A stretch of DNA of 64,000 nucleotides from a virus: the IMG/VR virus record IMGVR_UViG_3300042882_000732, positions 1 through 64,000 of that record; one strand, given 5' to 3'. Of the stretch, positions 10,189 to 22,200 are shown piece by piece (position 1 is the first letter of the stretch; the number at the start of each line of letters is the position of its first letter). Position numbers and translations under genes: made by a program. The notes under the pieces were generated by a model, which did no database searches, was not told the origin of the DNA, and saw only the letters and a program-made list of their open reading frames with translations.

Positions 10189-11175
10189 TTATTCTGTTAT
10201 TTTGAAACTAATATTAGGCAAAGATGGTGTCGTGTTAAGGTTAGAGGTGGCGTATTTTAATATTATATAATCGCTATATACAGTATTATCATTTAGGCAA
10301 TCATCACATTTAAGTGATGCTCTAATAATTACTCTATAGTCGATACTGGATCGCCAAAGAATAGGATAATCAGGTGTTGTATATGGATTCAATATTTCTG
10401 GATAAGAATCACAGGCGCCAGATGCACAAAATACTAATCGGTTAGTTACAGATGATATATCTTCTATTGTGTCTAATGTATTTTTACCAGTAGTTAATGT
10501 GCCAGAAGGTTTTCCAACAAAATAGGTTGGCCATTCAGCATCAATAACATCAACACTATAGGTGTAGTTTTTATAAGATTGTAATCCAGTAACGGCTATA
10601 TTAAAACTATAAGTATTATTAGTCGCATTAAATGAATTAGGTATAATGGCTTGGGTGCCCATTGTCTCATTATTGGTGTTTCCTTCGGATCCTTCAACAA
10701 CAGGAGGAACAACAACTGGATTATTTTCTGGAGATGTTATAGAAGCAGACGGATAGGACATTGCTGTTAAATTAGAAACAGGCACTGTTGAAGTTATTAT
10801 TTTAATAGATGGTAAATTCTGTATATCATCTATAAATCCTTCTAATGGACCTCCGGCTGCTGGGATATTTATTGGTAATTGTGCAGATTCTCTCATTATA
10901 AAATAGTAAGACTGTCTAGGCTGTAATGACACTAGCGTAGAATTCGAGTCTGGTTGATATATTTTTACTCCATTCTCAACTGCCAAAGGTTTTGTCCAGA
11001 AAGTTGGAACTGCTCCGTTGGGAGGATTTTGACTTGCATATATAGTACTAACAGATTGTAATAATTTGTTAAAATCTATTAATTGATCCGGCGTCAAATT
11101 TGCTGATTGACCGGTTAAATTTAATGGAGTTTGTCCAGCATAGTGTGTTATACATAATGGACTATTTATTATCAT
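10189..11175 (-). CDS. NWP-repeat-related tail protein (one repeat plus unique N-terminus)
   Basis: Residues 1-150 are unlike the neighbours (MIINSPLCITHYAGQTPLN start, no motif recognised). A Pro-rich linker near residues 145-170 follows. The C-terminal half holds one diverged copy of the repeat, with VIDAEWPTYF, FCASGACDS and KCDDCL keeping the Cys pattern. A GGTGTATAT motif lies 46 bases upstream of the ATG. The protein links the repeat proteins to the fibre genes upstream and may be the attachment piece, but that is inference. Confidence 0.7.
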   Translation of the reverse strand: MIINSPLCITHYAGQTPLNLTGQSANLTPDQLIDFNKLLQSVSTIYASQNPPNGAVPTFWTKPLAVENGVKIYQPDSNSTLVSLQPRQSYYFIMRESAQLPINIPAAGGPLEGFIDDIQNLPSIKIITSTVPVSNLTAMSYPSASITSPENNPVVVPPVVEGSEGNTNNETMGTQAIIPNSFNATNNTYSFNIAVTGLQSYKNYTYSVDVIDAEWPTYFVGKPSGTLTTGKNTLDTIEDISSVTNRLVFCASGACDSYPEILNPYTTPDYPILWRSSIDYRVIIRASLKCDDCLNDNTVYSDYIILKYATSNLNTTPSLPNISFKITE

Positions 11176-11206
11176 AATAGACTCTTTTAATAATGAAGTT
11201 TATATG

Positions 11207-11229
11207 GCTGTAATGAGATATACACCCTT
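11207..11229 (-). promoter_or_regulatory. GGTGTA-type putative late promoter P7
   Basis: Minus-strand core GGGTGTATATCTCATTACAG, 46 bases upstream of the one-repeat NWP gene. The second AT element is weaker than at other sites. Confidence 0.45.
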
Positions 11230-12121
11230 ATATATTTGTGACAGGAGTAAACGTGTGGCCAACTGTTCCTCCAATAATGACCGACGAAATAAACGGTATA
11301 CTCTGTGGCTGAGTATCATCCAAAAGAGAAAAATCTTTTAATGGTAGCATGATCACAGAGTCATAACTTTCTTCTGCATCGTCTGGAATAAATTGGGCTA
11401 ATATTTTATTATTTATTGAATATGTCCAATTATTAGATTGGTCTAAAATAGTATATTTAGGATATTCATGTAAATTAATTCCTACACACTCTGACTTTGT
11501 TATTGTAAAACTTCCAGAATATTCACTTTTATTTAATTTAGGATTATTAATAGAAGATTCAATTAGTCCTGCTATAGGAGCTGCATTCAGCTCAAACGTA
11601 AAAGGATCTATATTTTTTCCTATTTTTACTCTAAGAGTTTCTGGTATTAATGGATTAGTTAAAACATCACCCTCTGTTACTAATGATGGAGCTAATTGAT
11701 TAGCTTCTGACATGACGAATAATCTGCCGCCATTAGGACCATAATTAGCAGGAGTTTCAGCTAAAATCTTTCCATTAATAGAGAAAGATGTATTGACAGG
11801 AGAACAATTAACCAAGATATAGTCTATATGAACAATAACATTAGAGATATCTTTTATTTGTAATCTAATTAAAATTTTTGTATATATCTTATGAGACAAT
11901 TTTCCTTTTGCTATTGCTGTAATGGGACTATTATTTGACCCGCTTATTGCGTAAGAAGAAGGAGCAAAAGTAATATCTGTTAAAACATTATCTGGTATAA
12001 TATTAGTAGTGCTAAAATAGCAAATATATTCTTGATGTAAACTCAAAGAGCTTGGAGACGGAAAAGTTAATATAATACCATTTTCTAAATTATTTATATT
12101 AGTATTGAATTCGTTAATCAT
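11228..12121 (-). CDS. Hypothetical beta-rich tail protein
   Basis: The 297 residues are predicted beta-rich and hydrophilic. A segment TILDQSNNWTYSINN weakly recalls the NWP core of the next genes, but the Cys pairs are missing, so I treat this as a possible distant relative only. The gene starts four bases after the stop of the preceding gene, which suggests translational coupling. No enzymatic motif is seen. By position it belongs to the distal tail/fibre block. Confidence 0.65.
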   Translation of the reverse strand: MINEFNTNINNLENGIILTFPSPSSLSLHQEYICYFSTTNIIPDNVLTDITFAPSSYAISGSNNSPITAIAKGKLSHKIYTKILIRLQIKDISNVIVHIDYILVNCSPVNTSFSINGKILAETPANYGPNGGRLFVMSEANQLAPSLVTEGDVLTNPLIPETLRVKIGKNIDPFTFELNAAPIAGLIESSINNPKLNKSEYSGSFTITKSECVGINLHEYPKYTILDQSNNWTYSINNKILAQFIPDDAEESYDSVIMLPLKDFSLLDDTQPQSIPFISSVIIGGTVGHTFTPVTNI

Positions 12122-12125
12122 AGTA

Positions 12126-12656
12126 TTACACGCACTGTATTGTTATTAGTTTTTCAATAATTTTTTGACTAATATCTGTTCTTGATACTGAAAACTTGAA
12201 AATACTAGTTGATTGTTGTGGATTCGGTATAGATAAAGTAACACGAACAGAAACCTTTGATTGAGTTATTCCATTATCTGTATATGTACTATAAACAGGT
12301 TCAGATATAGCTATATTACCAACAGAAGAATTATTCGTTAGTTCTACAAATTCAAAAGAGTAATCAGTAAAATCGTTTATTATGGGTAGAACTTCAAATT
12401 CCAGAGCATCACCAGTGCTGCAAAAGTTACTAATTAAATTTGTACTTACTAGCGAAGATTTATAATATAATCTAGCATCTGTTGATAGAGTGTTACTAGG
12501 ACAAACAATTTTACCAGACCATTCTATTATTGATCCGTCAGTAAGTTTGGAATATAATTTACCAGTTTTACTATTCATGACTAATTCACCAATGCTCACC
12601 TGATCTGGGCCAGGGAACCCTAGGCTTGTTTCATCTCTTTTTAATAAAATTTTCAT
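12126..12656 (-). CDS. Fibre-tip/anchor protein with phage fibre N-terminal signature
   Basis: The protein begins MKILLKRDETSLGFPGPDQ and then has GELVMNSKTGKLYSK, the short N-terminal element seen in many phage fibre and hyaluronidase-like proteins. The fibre genes at 44367-47966, 47985-51092 and 51148-51852 share it. The start at 12656 is chosen because its ATG overlaps the stop of the upstream gene (TAATG), a typical coupled junction. A start 39 bases further upstream would lie inside that gene. The remaining 130 residues form an unrecognised beta domain. The length is 176 residues. Confidence 0.7.
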   Translation of the reverse strand: MKILLKRDETSLGFPGPDQVSIGELVMNSKTGKLYSKLTDGSIIEWSGKIVCPSNTLSTDARLYYKSSLVSTNLISNFCSTGDALEFEVLPIINDFTDYSFEFVELTNNSSVGNIAISEPVYSTYTDNGITQSKVSVRVTLSIPNPQQSTSIFKFSVSRTDISQKIIEKLITIQCV

Positions 12657-15600
12657 TAACACACTCCTGTAAATAATACCATACCAAAGTCCCAATTAGA
12701 AAAACTACTATCTATTGTGTCAAATGGCGCTCCAGGATTTGTTCCAGAAACATAGGAGTAAGCAAATGCACTTTGATTATTTAAACTATTATAATTATTC
12801 CAAGCAGAAACTCTATAATAATAATCTAAACTAGAACTTGTTCCATATATGGTTTCTGAGGTATCATCTATTAAATTAGATGTATTATTGTAATCCTGCC
12901 ATGTTAACCCCTTATCTGTTGACTCTTGAATAGTATAACCTATAATTGCAGATCCTCCAGCATCGCTTGCAGACCAACTTAATGCAATGCTTGATGTATT
13001 ATTATCATTAAAGGTTCTAGTATACGTTATGTTATTTACGGCCTTTGGAGCAGAGGACGCTGGGGTTATTGCTGAAGAATTCTGTGAAAAAGATCCAATT
13101 CCAACATTATTTTGAGCAGCGACCCTAAAACGATAAGTGTTTAAAGAAGATAATCCTAAAATTGAACAATGAGTAGAATTACTTAGTGCCCTGTTTAAAG
13201 TATAATTACCCACAGGCAATCTTGTCCATGTTGAACCAGAATCCAAAGAAAATTCTAGTATATAAGCTAGTATTGAAGTGCCGCCATTACTTTGAGGAGC
13301 TGTCCAAGATAAAGAAACCTCACCATTACCAATACCGTTGCCTTGTGTTGCTGATAGATTTTGAGGAGCAGTTGGAGTTGTGTAATTGGCTGTTGGAATT
13401 TGTGAAACTATTTTGCCATTACGATCTAAAGTTAAAAATGCATTTGCTATATATTTACCAGTATTATTTGTACTTGGAGCTGGTCTTAAATATATATCTT
13501 CAGATACTATTTCGGATGCGTAAGCAATACCATTTACGGTTAAATCTGAATATAAATAACCATATCCTGTTACTGTTATACCATTAGCTTCGTATGTTCC
13601 AGTTGCTAATGAACCTAAAATATATGGAGTATCAGTATTAATAGTGGTTTTAGATTTTCTATCATAAGACCATCCTGATGCAGTTGACTTGGCTCTGTCT
13701 AAAAATGTAGTAAAAGAAACTCCACCATAAGCATTTCCACTCAATGCATTATTAATTTTGGGATACAAATATAAACCTGGGTCACCAGTATTAGCATAGG
13801 CTCTGATACCCTGATCAAAAGTAGTTACAACTTTATTGTTTATTATTGAAGAAGTTGATGATGATATTACATTTCCCGAAATATCTATTTGTTCAAGACT
13901 TATGTACTGTACTTTTTTGGCTCTTATTCCACTTGATTCTATTATGCCTGGACTGACTAGCGCGGGAACATCAGAGCTTGCTGATCCAACCATAATATTA
14001 TCTGAATACAGCCAGCCACTAACTGTTAAACTTGCTGGAATGTTACTGGGTTGTTGAAAAATTACATTTTGCCCAGATGGTATAGTGAATAAGTTTGATG
14101 TATTGATTCCTACACTTGAACCACTAGCTTGTACAAATAAAGCTGGACTATTATTCAATCCATAGATTTCAAAATTTGTATCTTTTTTGGATGTATTAAA
14201 TACTGTACTGAAATTGGGTCTAATGCTCAAAATATGAGATGTTGAGTCGGAAGTTTCATTGTCTGCGTATCTAAAAAGACTTAAATATCCACCCTTGGTA
14301 ATAGACTGTATAGTAATATCGTTAGTATCACCAAAAGGAACGGCTGTATCTAATAACATTTCTGTAATTTGATTACCACCATTTAGTGTTATTGTATCTA
14401 TATTTCTATAATAATTAGTGCCCGATAAACTAATTAGTATTTGATCATCAACAGAAAACTCATTTGAACTAATTGGATTTACTAATATAACTTGTCTTAA
14501 ACATACTGTAGCTGATTTTGGAGAATATTTATTCCATGTTATATCTTTTTGCGTTAAGAAATAATCATCTGTATTATAAATACCAGTTACCAAGCCATTG
14601 GATGTTGTACTGAGTATTCTGTTTGAGGGAATAGGTAAATTTAAAGACCCATTGCTATTAATTGTTATCTGACTATTAGCAATTTTACCATTAGACATTG
14701 TTAACAATCCACTTTGAGATAAACTGCTAACATAAATATTTGGAGAAGTTATATTTTGAGAATTAATTGTATTTAAATATGAAATACCAGTTATTGTTAC
14801 TGTTTCAGATGATACTGTGGTTGATGAGGATCCGACCTCTATCTGGTTTGACCCATTAGACAGTATCATATTTCCATTATTATTAATAGTAATTTTAGTG
14901 TTTGGATATCCTAAAATAGTATTTTCAACACTAGTATTGAGTGTTTTTACCCCTGTACTTCCTGATACAACTATCAAATCAATCGCGCCTCTTTCGGATC
15001 CATGAGATGAACTTACTGCTCTAGCTTCTATTTTTCCATAGTTTGTTTGGATGCCAGAAGAATTAGATGCTGATAATTGTAGTCTTGAGACTATAGTATT
15101 AGCTGGAATATTAGTTGATGGTTTATAATATAAAGTAATATTTGTAGGATAAGTCGAGGCCCTATTTTCTAATCTAATACCTTCTTGACAATTTTGACAT
15201 AGATTATTAACTATGTGTAATAATGTTGATGGCTTTACTCCTGATGGCATATTAATACCTAATTTACCATCATACGAGAAAAATAAATTTCTATTATCTG
15301 TACCACTACCATAAACTATAAAATCATTAGCTGCATTGTTTTTATTAAATAGAAAATTATTTGTTCCTGATGTCGCAAGAACCGAGTTCGCATCATTGAG
15401 GTTATCAGCACCCAATAATAGAGCTTGTCCACTAGCAGTAGAATACCAGTACGCTTGTGAGGATCCAAAAGTTGTATCATCATATTTATATTGTAAAGAA
15501 TAGTTAGAGCCTACAGGATTAGATAACATTGATACTGAATCATTTTCAGATAATGACTGTATATTAGCAGACTCTGATATTTTGTTTAGTACTACCCAAT

Positions 15601-16174
15601 CCTCGCCAGTAGAAACCAGTCTGATATAATTATTGCTACCCACAAGAACAGTTAATACTCTATCGTTATAATCTCTAATAGTTAAAGCATTAGATGATTG
15701 TATTACTTTAAATTCTAGAAAAATATCTTTTTTAGATGGACTTGGTAATGTTAGAGATATGTCTCCATTAGAAGTATCTACTAAATATATAGCACTTATA
15801 TTATCTAATATTGAGCTACGATCTAATATAATAACATTATTTAATAGTGTATCAAAATAACTTTGATTAGCAAAAACATAAAATTCATTACCAGAATCTG
15901 GAAAGAAAACTGATTTATTTTCATTAGAAGATGATGAAATAGAGTTTCTTTTAACGGAGATATTACCAGCGCCATCAAATACTATTTCTCCAACACCAGT
16001 TTCAAAATATTGATAAGATATATTTCTTGCTATATAAGGTATATAAAAACCAACATGAGTAGAATTTAATGAATTATAATTTTTAAGTTTTGATAAAATT
16101 TTAAAATGATCATTTTCTATCGTAAATGAAAATCCAACATTATCAAATACTTTTATTAGTTTATTATTTATCAT
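12656..16174 (-). CDS. Tail fibre / receptor-binding protein with two fibronectin type III domains
   Basis: This is a long fibre-like protein of 1172 residues rich in Ser, Asn, Gly and Thr with many short beta repeats. Near the C-terminus are two clear fibronectin type III domains: about 930-1035 (starting PTAPQNLSATQG, with VSLSWTAPQSNGG and YRFRVAAQNNVG) and about 1040-1160 (IALSWSASDAGGSAI and YYYRVSAWNNY). FN3 domains are common on phage tails and are thought to bind surface carbohydrate. It directly follows the tape measure on the transcript, the usual place for distal tail and central fibre genes. The AAGG four-plus bases before the ATG acts as ribosome site. Confidence 0.8.
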   Translation of the reverse strand: MINNKLIKVFDNVGFSFTIENDHFKILSKLKNYNSLNSTHVGFYIPYIARNISYQYFETGVGEIVFDGAGNISVKRNSISSSSNENKSVFFPDSGNEFYVFANQSYFDTLLNNVIILDRSSILDNISAIYLVDTSNGDISLTLPSPSKKDIFLEFKVIQSSNALTIRDYNDRVLTVLVGSNNYIRLVSTGEDWVVLNKISESANIQSLSENDSVSMLSNPVGSNYSLQYKYDDTTFGSSQAYWYSTASGQALLLGADNLNDANSVLATSGTNNFLFNKNNAANDFIVYGSGTDNRNLFFSYDGKLGINMPSGVKPSTLLHIVNNLCQNCQEGIRLENRASTYPTNITLYYKPSTNIPANTIVSRLQLSASNSSGIQTNYGKIEARAVSSSHGSERGAIDLIVVSGSTGVKTLNTSVENTILGYPNTKITINNNGNMILSNGSNQIEVGSSSTTVSSETVTITGISYLNTINSQNITSPNIYVSSLSQSGLLTMSNGKIANSQITINSNGSLNLPIPSNRILSTTSNGLVTGIYNTDDYFLTQKDITWNKYSPKSATVCLRQVILVNPISSNEFSVDDQILISLSGTNYYRNIDTITLNGGNQITEMLLDTAVPFGDTNDITIQSITKGGYLSLFRYADNETSDSTSHILSIRPNFSTVFNTSKKDTNFEIYGLNNSPALFVQASGSSVGINTSNLFTIPSGQNVIFQQPSNIPASLTVSGWLYSDNIMVGSASSDVPALVSPGIIESSGIRAKKVQYISLEQIDISGNVISSSTSSIINNKVVTTFDQGIRAYANTGDPGLYLYPKINNALSGNAYGGVSFTTFLDRAKSTASGWSYDRKSKTTINTDTPYILGSLATGTYEANGITVTGYGYLYSDLTVNGIAYASEIVSEDIYLRPAPSTNNTGKYIANAFLTLDRNGKIVSQIPTANYTTPTAPQNLSATQGNGIGNGEVSLSWTAPQSNGGTSILAYILEFSLDSGSTWTRLPVGNYTLNRALSNSTHCSILGLSSLNTYRFRVAAQNNVGIGSFSQNSSAITPASSAPKAVNNITYTRTFNDNNTSSIALSWSASDAGGSAIIGYTIQESTDKGLTWQDYNNTSNLIDDTSETIYGTSSSLDYYYRVSAWNNYNSLNNQSAFAYSYVSGTNPGAPFDTIDSSFSNWDFGMVLFTGVC

Positions 16175-16208
16175 TTAATTTATACCTTATGAAATATACA
16201 AAATATTT

Positions 16209-19200
16209 TTATGATGGTCGTCCCATAATACTTGGTTTAGCGGCACTATTCATGCCTCCTTCAAAAACAGTTTTATCATATTGCATGACGGTGTCTTGGG
16301 CAATATTTTTTGAACTAACAGAAGTATTGTCGTATATATTTTTTTCCATATTACCTTTTATAGATTCTAAACCAATATGGTGAAGTGATGTTGTTTGCGT
16401 AACATTAGCAGATAATGACGTTGGTATAGCATTTGCATGTTCTCCAAATTGAGCGGTGGCTGTTTGGAATGTGTTGATAGATGATGACAAACTTTTTTGT
16501 GCAGCACCAAACTGTTCAGTAAAATTAGCCCCAATTTGCTCTGTATATTCATTAAATTGACCAATAGCATTTGTAACAGCATCCTGTATGGATGATGATA
16601 TATTAGCCGTATCTATACTAACATTATTAGATACACCACCGGCAGAGGATGCGGTTTGTTTAAGTGTCTGTACAACATTAGAAAGAGGTGCTAGTTGTGA
16701 GGCTCCACCAGAAGAATTCATGCCAGTATTTGATAATTTATTTAATAGTTCTGGTAATATATTAGAATTTGATATACTAGCCATTGATCGACCACCAGCA
16801 GCAAGATATTGTGGACCGACTATACCTCCATTGGCCAAATAATTAACAATTCCGCCTCTATTTAAATGACCACTATTAATAGCATTGAGAAGTGGCATAT
16901 GTTTTTTAGTAGCTTGTCTATTTATTACAAATTCTCCTTTAGTTAACATTGCAGGAGTATCATCTGTAGTTCCATTGTTAGCATTAATAAAAGCTCCATT
17001 ATTAGCATATACTAATCCTCCCTTACTATATCCATGGAATTTCATTAATTTTTTTAAAATATTTTCTGCTCTTTTATTACCCTTTACCTTTTCCATATGT
17101 TGCATCAAGGTGCTTAGTAGTTCATATGGGGCTTTTTTGATTTGACTTGCAGAATATCCTTTGCCTCCTGTTATAGCAACTAATCCCTTCGGATCATCAA
17201 CAAATGACTCGATTTCCTTCATTAGTCCTGATAGCTGTATTTTTTTACCTCCAAAAGGATCACCCTTCATTCCAGCAGTTTTAGTTTGAAAAGAGTGGGC
17301 TAATTCATGCTGTACTACTGATGTTTTTGTCTTAGCGTCCTTAAATATCATTTTGTTACCTGAAGTAACCATGCCGTCTGGGGCTTTTACCGGACCTATG
17401 GTCTTAGCAACTTTCTTTTTGGCCTCAGCTAGTGCTTTAGGATCAACAGATACCGATTGCGGTGTAGACTTTTCAACAAATTCTGACAAGAACTGATCTC
17501 TTTTTGCTGGAGTAGCATAATCAGCCAAATCACTAGCTAAATTCTCTTGAACTTGTCTTAGTGTTTTGGTATCAGTAACATCTATAACTTCTGGAAGTGG
17601 TCGTTTGATTGGTAATGTTGTTGCATCTGGTTTTGTTCTGGCCATAAATTCTTCAGCAGTAACTCTTGGCTTGCTGGCTCTGGCAGCAGATCTTGCTTCT
17701 TCTGCACGTTTTGTATATTCTGCTGCCGTAATTCTGGGCTTAGCAGCTGATTTGGCAGCTTCTTGTAAAGGATCTAATATTGGTTGTGATTGTTTTGCTG
17801 ATTTACCAAGTTTAGACATATCCATAGGGTCACTGCGTAATGACGGCACTTTTACTTCTCTCAAATCTTTTAATGATCTAGATAAAGCTTCCCCTCTGCT
17901 TAACCGTCCCATGGACCCTATAGAACCTGTAGCCTCTGAAGGTATTGGCAATTTTTCTACATAATTTTGGATCATTTTAGGAATAGTAGATTCTGTGGCA
18001 CTGGCTATGGATGATCTTTGTGCTGCTTCGTAGGCTCTTTGCGAAACTTTATAGGCTTTTTCTGCAGCTTTGTCCATATCATCCAATCTGCCAGCAACGC
18101 TTCTAACTTTACCAGCTCCAGGAATTGGTAATGGCATAACCGAATCAGCAGTAACATCTCTAATCACATTAGCGGCCCTAACTACGGGCCCTAAAGGTCC
18201 AGCTTCAGAAACATTTCTTTCGTCGAATATCATTCCTGCTGAATTATTTTTAAGTAAAGGATCTGCTTCTAATCCAAAAGGAATACCGGCATAGGTGGCT
18301 AATCTGCCTGTTTGTTCAGCTAGTCTATTAATATCTGAAATACCAGCACCAACAGAATCAGACGCTTGACTTAATGCCTTATCGCCAAAAGCTCTAGCCA
18401 TAGTATCGTCATAACCAAGCACCTTTTGAGTTTCTGCAATGCCTAATGATGCCCCACCCAACAATGCTCCCCCACCTCCGCCAATAATTCTAAAGGGACT
18501 AGTAGCTACTGCAGTAAGATCTCCAATGTATCTGCCTGTAGTTCCAAGACCTCTATAAAAAGAATTACTACTATTTTCAAAACTAAAATCTTTATTTCCA
18601 GCTAGTTTTTCTCTTTCTCTATAAGCATCACGACGAGCATTAATGTCTTTCATGTCTTGACTATCATTACGAGCACGATCTTGTGGTAATGCTCCAACAA
18701 TAGCTTGTGTTAAAGTATCTCCAACATAAGCAGCATTTCCTAGTGGCCCCTCATAATTTTTAGCCCTATCGAATGTTTCTCGTGTTTTTTTCTCTTCGTC
18801 TTTTATTCTTGTATTTTCATTATTACGCCCTACTGATGGATCCATTCTAGTAGCTCTACCAAGAGCATCGGCTGCTGTATCTCCATATGTGGATCTAAAT
18901 GCCGCAGCATATTGTGGTTCCGTCATATTAACAACATGGGAAACCCCTGCCTTAAATCCTTCAGCAGATGCCTCATTTTCTTTTCTTATTCTTGCTTGTC
19001 TGTCAAGATAATCTTGTCTTGCTCCTTGAGCAGCAAAGTAGTCCTCAGCACTAGTATATTGTTTAGCTCCCCATCTTTCAGCATTTTTTCTAGATGAGTA
19101 ATATGATTCTGGCTGACGACCAATAGGATTCATGTTACCAGAAAAATTAACTCTTGCGCTATCTCTTTCTCTTTTTCTCTTGTCTATTTCTTCGTTTGAA

Positions 19201-22200
19201 AAGTCTGGTCGTCCATCTCCGTCGTTGTCTGCTCTGGCTTCATTTAGTCTTTGTTCATAATAGTCTATTACTTTTTTACCTTCGTCTTTTCTTTTTTCCA
19301 CTATGCTTTTTGATCTTTCAGCCTGTGATTGTATGGCATTTTTAGCTGCTGCATTGGCTTCTGCTAATGTTCCGCCATTATTAGCAACTGCATTAAATGC
19401 TCGTCTGCTTGCTGAAGATCCAATAAATTCTTTGGTTAGTCGTTCAGTTTTAGTGGTTTGATCACCAGATGTTGGGGTGGCTATGGAATAATCTGGTGTT
19501 TTTTTATTTAAGGCTTGGTTTATAATATTTGTAGTTAAAGCTGCTTGTCTTTTTTCTCTTGCTGGATTATTCTCTATAGGTCTCTCTATAGGTCCACCAA
19601 AAAGTATTTGTTCCAAAAGGTCTGCTGTTTCTTGATCAGCCTCTGTTGACAATCCTAATGCTAATCCAGCCATTTTTCTCTTTTTAGCCTGATTAGCCTC
19701 ATAAGCTCTATTATTAGCTGTACGATTAACCATTCCTTCTGAAGGATTTCCTGTTTGAACACCTGAAGAGACTGCAGGATCGGCTATGTCAGGTCTTGCA
19801 CTCTGATTTATTCTAGCGACAGTTGCTGGATCAATAGGGTCGGGTTTTCCTCCGTTACTAGTTATTGGAGGCAACGCAGCACTAAATGATAGGGCTCGTA
19901 AACTTCCTCTATTTCTAGGATCAGAGCCTAACTCTTTTAGGGCTGATCTTTCTTCTGATGTTATCTCATTAGACTGAGCACCTTTACGATAGGCACTATT
20001 TACTAAAGAAGAAATATTACGATCTTTTTCTACAGTATACGGGCCTACCTCTCTTTTTATTTGATTAGATTTTAAAGTTGCATATTCTGTTTCTTCTTCT
20101 GAGCTTATTCCTTTGCTTCCTTTAAGCCATAATGATCGTCTTCGTGACTCTTCAGATTTAATTTTTTTTCTCTCATTGATAGTTTCTTGTGTTGGTCCAA
20201 TCTTTATTGCCGCTCCTCTGCCCCAAGGTATTTTTGTCATATCGGGTAGAGGAACTGCTACTGGAGCTGGTTGCTCCATAGAGCTTTGAGTCATTTGATT
20301 ATTTGATGCTTCCGTTTCAGCTTCAGCCGCACTAGCTTTTTCAAATCTTTCTTTAGCTCTTTTCTTTTCTTCATTATAAAAATTAACCCCAACAATACCA
20401 GAGTTAGGATCCTCCTTTATACTGCCATATCCTGCATCGTTAGCACTTCTGAGTTGTGCGTCATTCTGTCTATTATTATAATTATCCCATCTGTTTTGAA
20501 ATTCTGGTTCATATTTTTTAGTTTCTGATTGTCTTTGTTCTTCTGTCATACTTTGCCATTTATTACTACCTACCTGAGATTCTGCCCAACTAGATGATGT
20601 TCTAGAAACTACCTCATCAGGTCTTCTTCCGGCTGCTTCTGACATCATCCATGATTCTTTTTGAGCATCTATTCTTTCTTCTTTTCTTTTTTGTACTTCG
20701 CCACCATTGGCTAAATAATTTACTGGCCCTCCTTTACTATATCCGAATGGTCTAGTAAAATATGCTTGTCTATAATCCATTTGTCCAAATGATCTTGTTA
20801 GATATAATTCTTTTCGACGTTGATAAATCTGTCGTTCTTCATCTGTAATTGTTCCATCTTTATTTAGATCTATATCTTCGTCAATATTAGTTCCTGCTTT
20901 ACCACCCTTTTGTAAATAAACCACTCCACCCTTACTATAATTTCCACTATTAATAGCTTTCAATAATGGTAAATGTTTTTGTGTAGACTTAGAATTGATA
21001 ACAAATTCGCCAGGACTTAACATGGCAGGAACAGTGTCGGTACCTTTAGGCTTAAAATCAATAAGCTTTCCACTACTAGCATATATTAATCCTCCAGATG
21101 ATCTGGCCGCAGCAGGAGCAGGAACAGCCACCCCAGGATTAACTATTCTGTTACCAGCAGCGTCCATACCTATATTAGCATTATTCAGATTTCCTTCGAT
21201 GCTTGCTCTTAAATCATCAATACTAATACGTAAATTATCATTAGAATTTTTTAGTATGGATTGTGATTCTAATAAAGCCAGTTCTCCTTGTGCTTTTGTA
21301 GCATCGGCTCTTAATCCAACAGCTTCTAAATATCTTTCAGCAGCCTGTTGCATAGCAGGATCTGCTTTGCGATCCTCTAGGACAGCCAATGACTGTTGAA
21401 CAAGTGGATTATTTATCATTCCACTTTCTATCGCCATTTGTTTGGTTACTTGTAATTGCTGTTTTTGAAAATATTCTGCTACTGCTTGATCAGCATCTAC
21501 TCCTGGTCTTCCTCGGTTCTGAGCATATTGATTTCTTATCTGTAATTCTTGAGCAGCTCTGAATCCGGGATCCTGCATCAATGATAGTGTTTCTTTTCTT
21601 TGATTAGCAAGAACAGTATTTCCGGCGCGAGTTGCTTCTCTTACATTTCCGGTCTTAAATAATGTTTCATTAAATGCTTTTCTAGCGTCTCTTTGATTAT
21701 ATGCACTATTGAGTCCTCCAGAAAGATTTCGTTGTAATCTAATAAAACTTTGATTAAGTTTATCTGCTTCTTCTGGCGTATTAGTTAATAATTGATTAAC
21801 AAAATTTTGTCGATTATTCTGTAATTCTGCAGTATTTTGCAAGTTGTTGAAAGCTTTATCTACTAATTCTGTACTATTAGCAAGCATATCTAATGCTTCT
21901 CTATTATCTCTTAATTGATCATCTAATTTATTAAGCTGTTCAACATTGTTACGCAAAGCGTCTTTATCTGTAAGGGTATTTTGTTGATTCTGTAGAGTAT
22001 CTCTTTGCTCAGCAAGCATTATTTGTCTATTTTTAATTCCCTGAACAGTTGTTTCACCTCCTGCTAAACCACCAACATCACCCATAATTCTATTAAATTG
22101 TTCATCATATGTTTCACCGTATCCACTCAAGACTTCTCTTAGGTTCATATTGCCTTCGTTAGAGATTTCTCTTGATCTTCTAAAATAGTTTTGAGATTCT

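Noticed and set aside
12657-12695. Upstream start for the fibre-anchor gene ending at 12126
   Set aside because: The longer form adds MGLWYGIIYRSVL from inside the previous gene; the coupled TAATG start gives the conserved fibre N-terminus.
16175-16200. AAGGTATAAATTAA before the FN3 fibre gene
   Set aside because: It resembles the motif but touches the ATG, so transcription would begin inside the gene; the AAGG is better read as a ribosome site.
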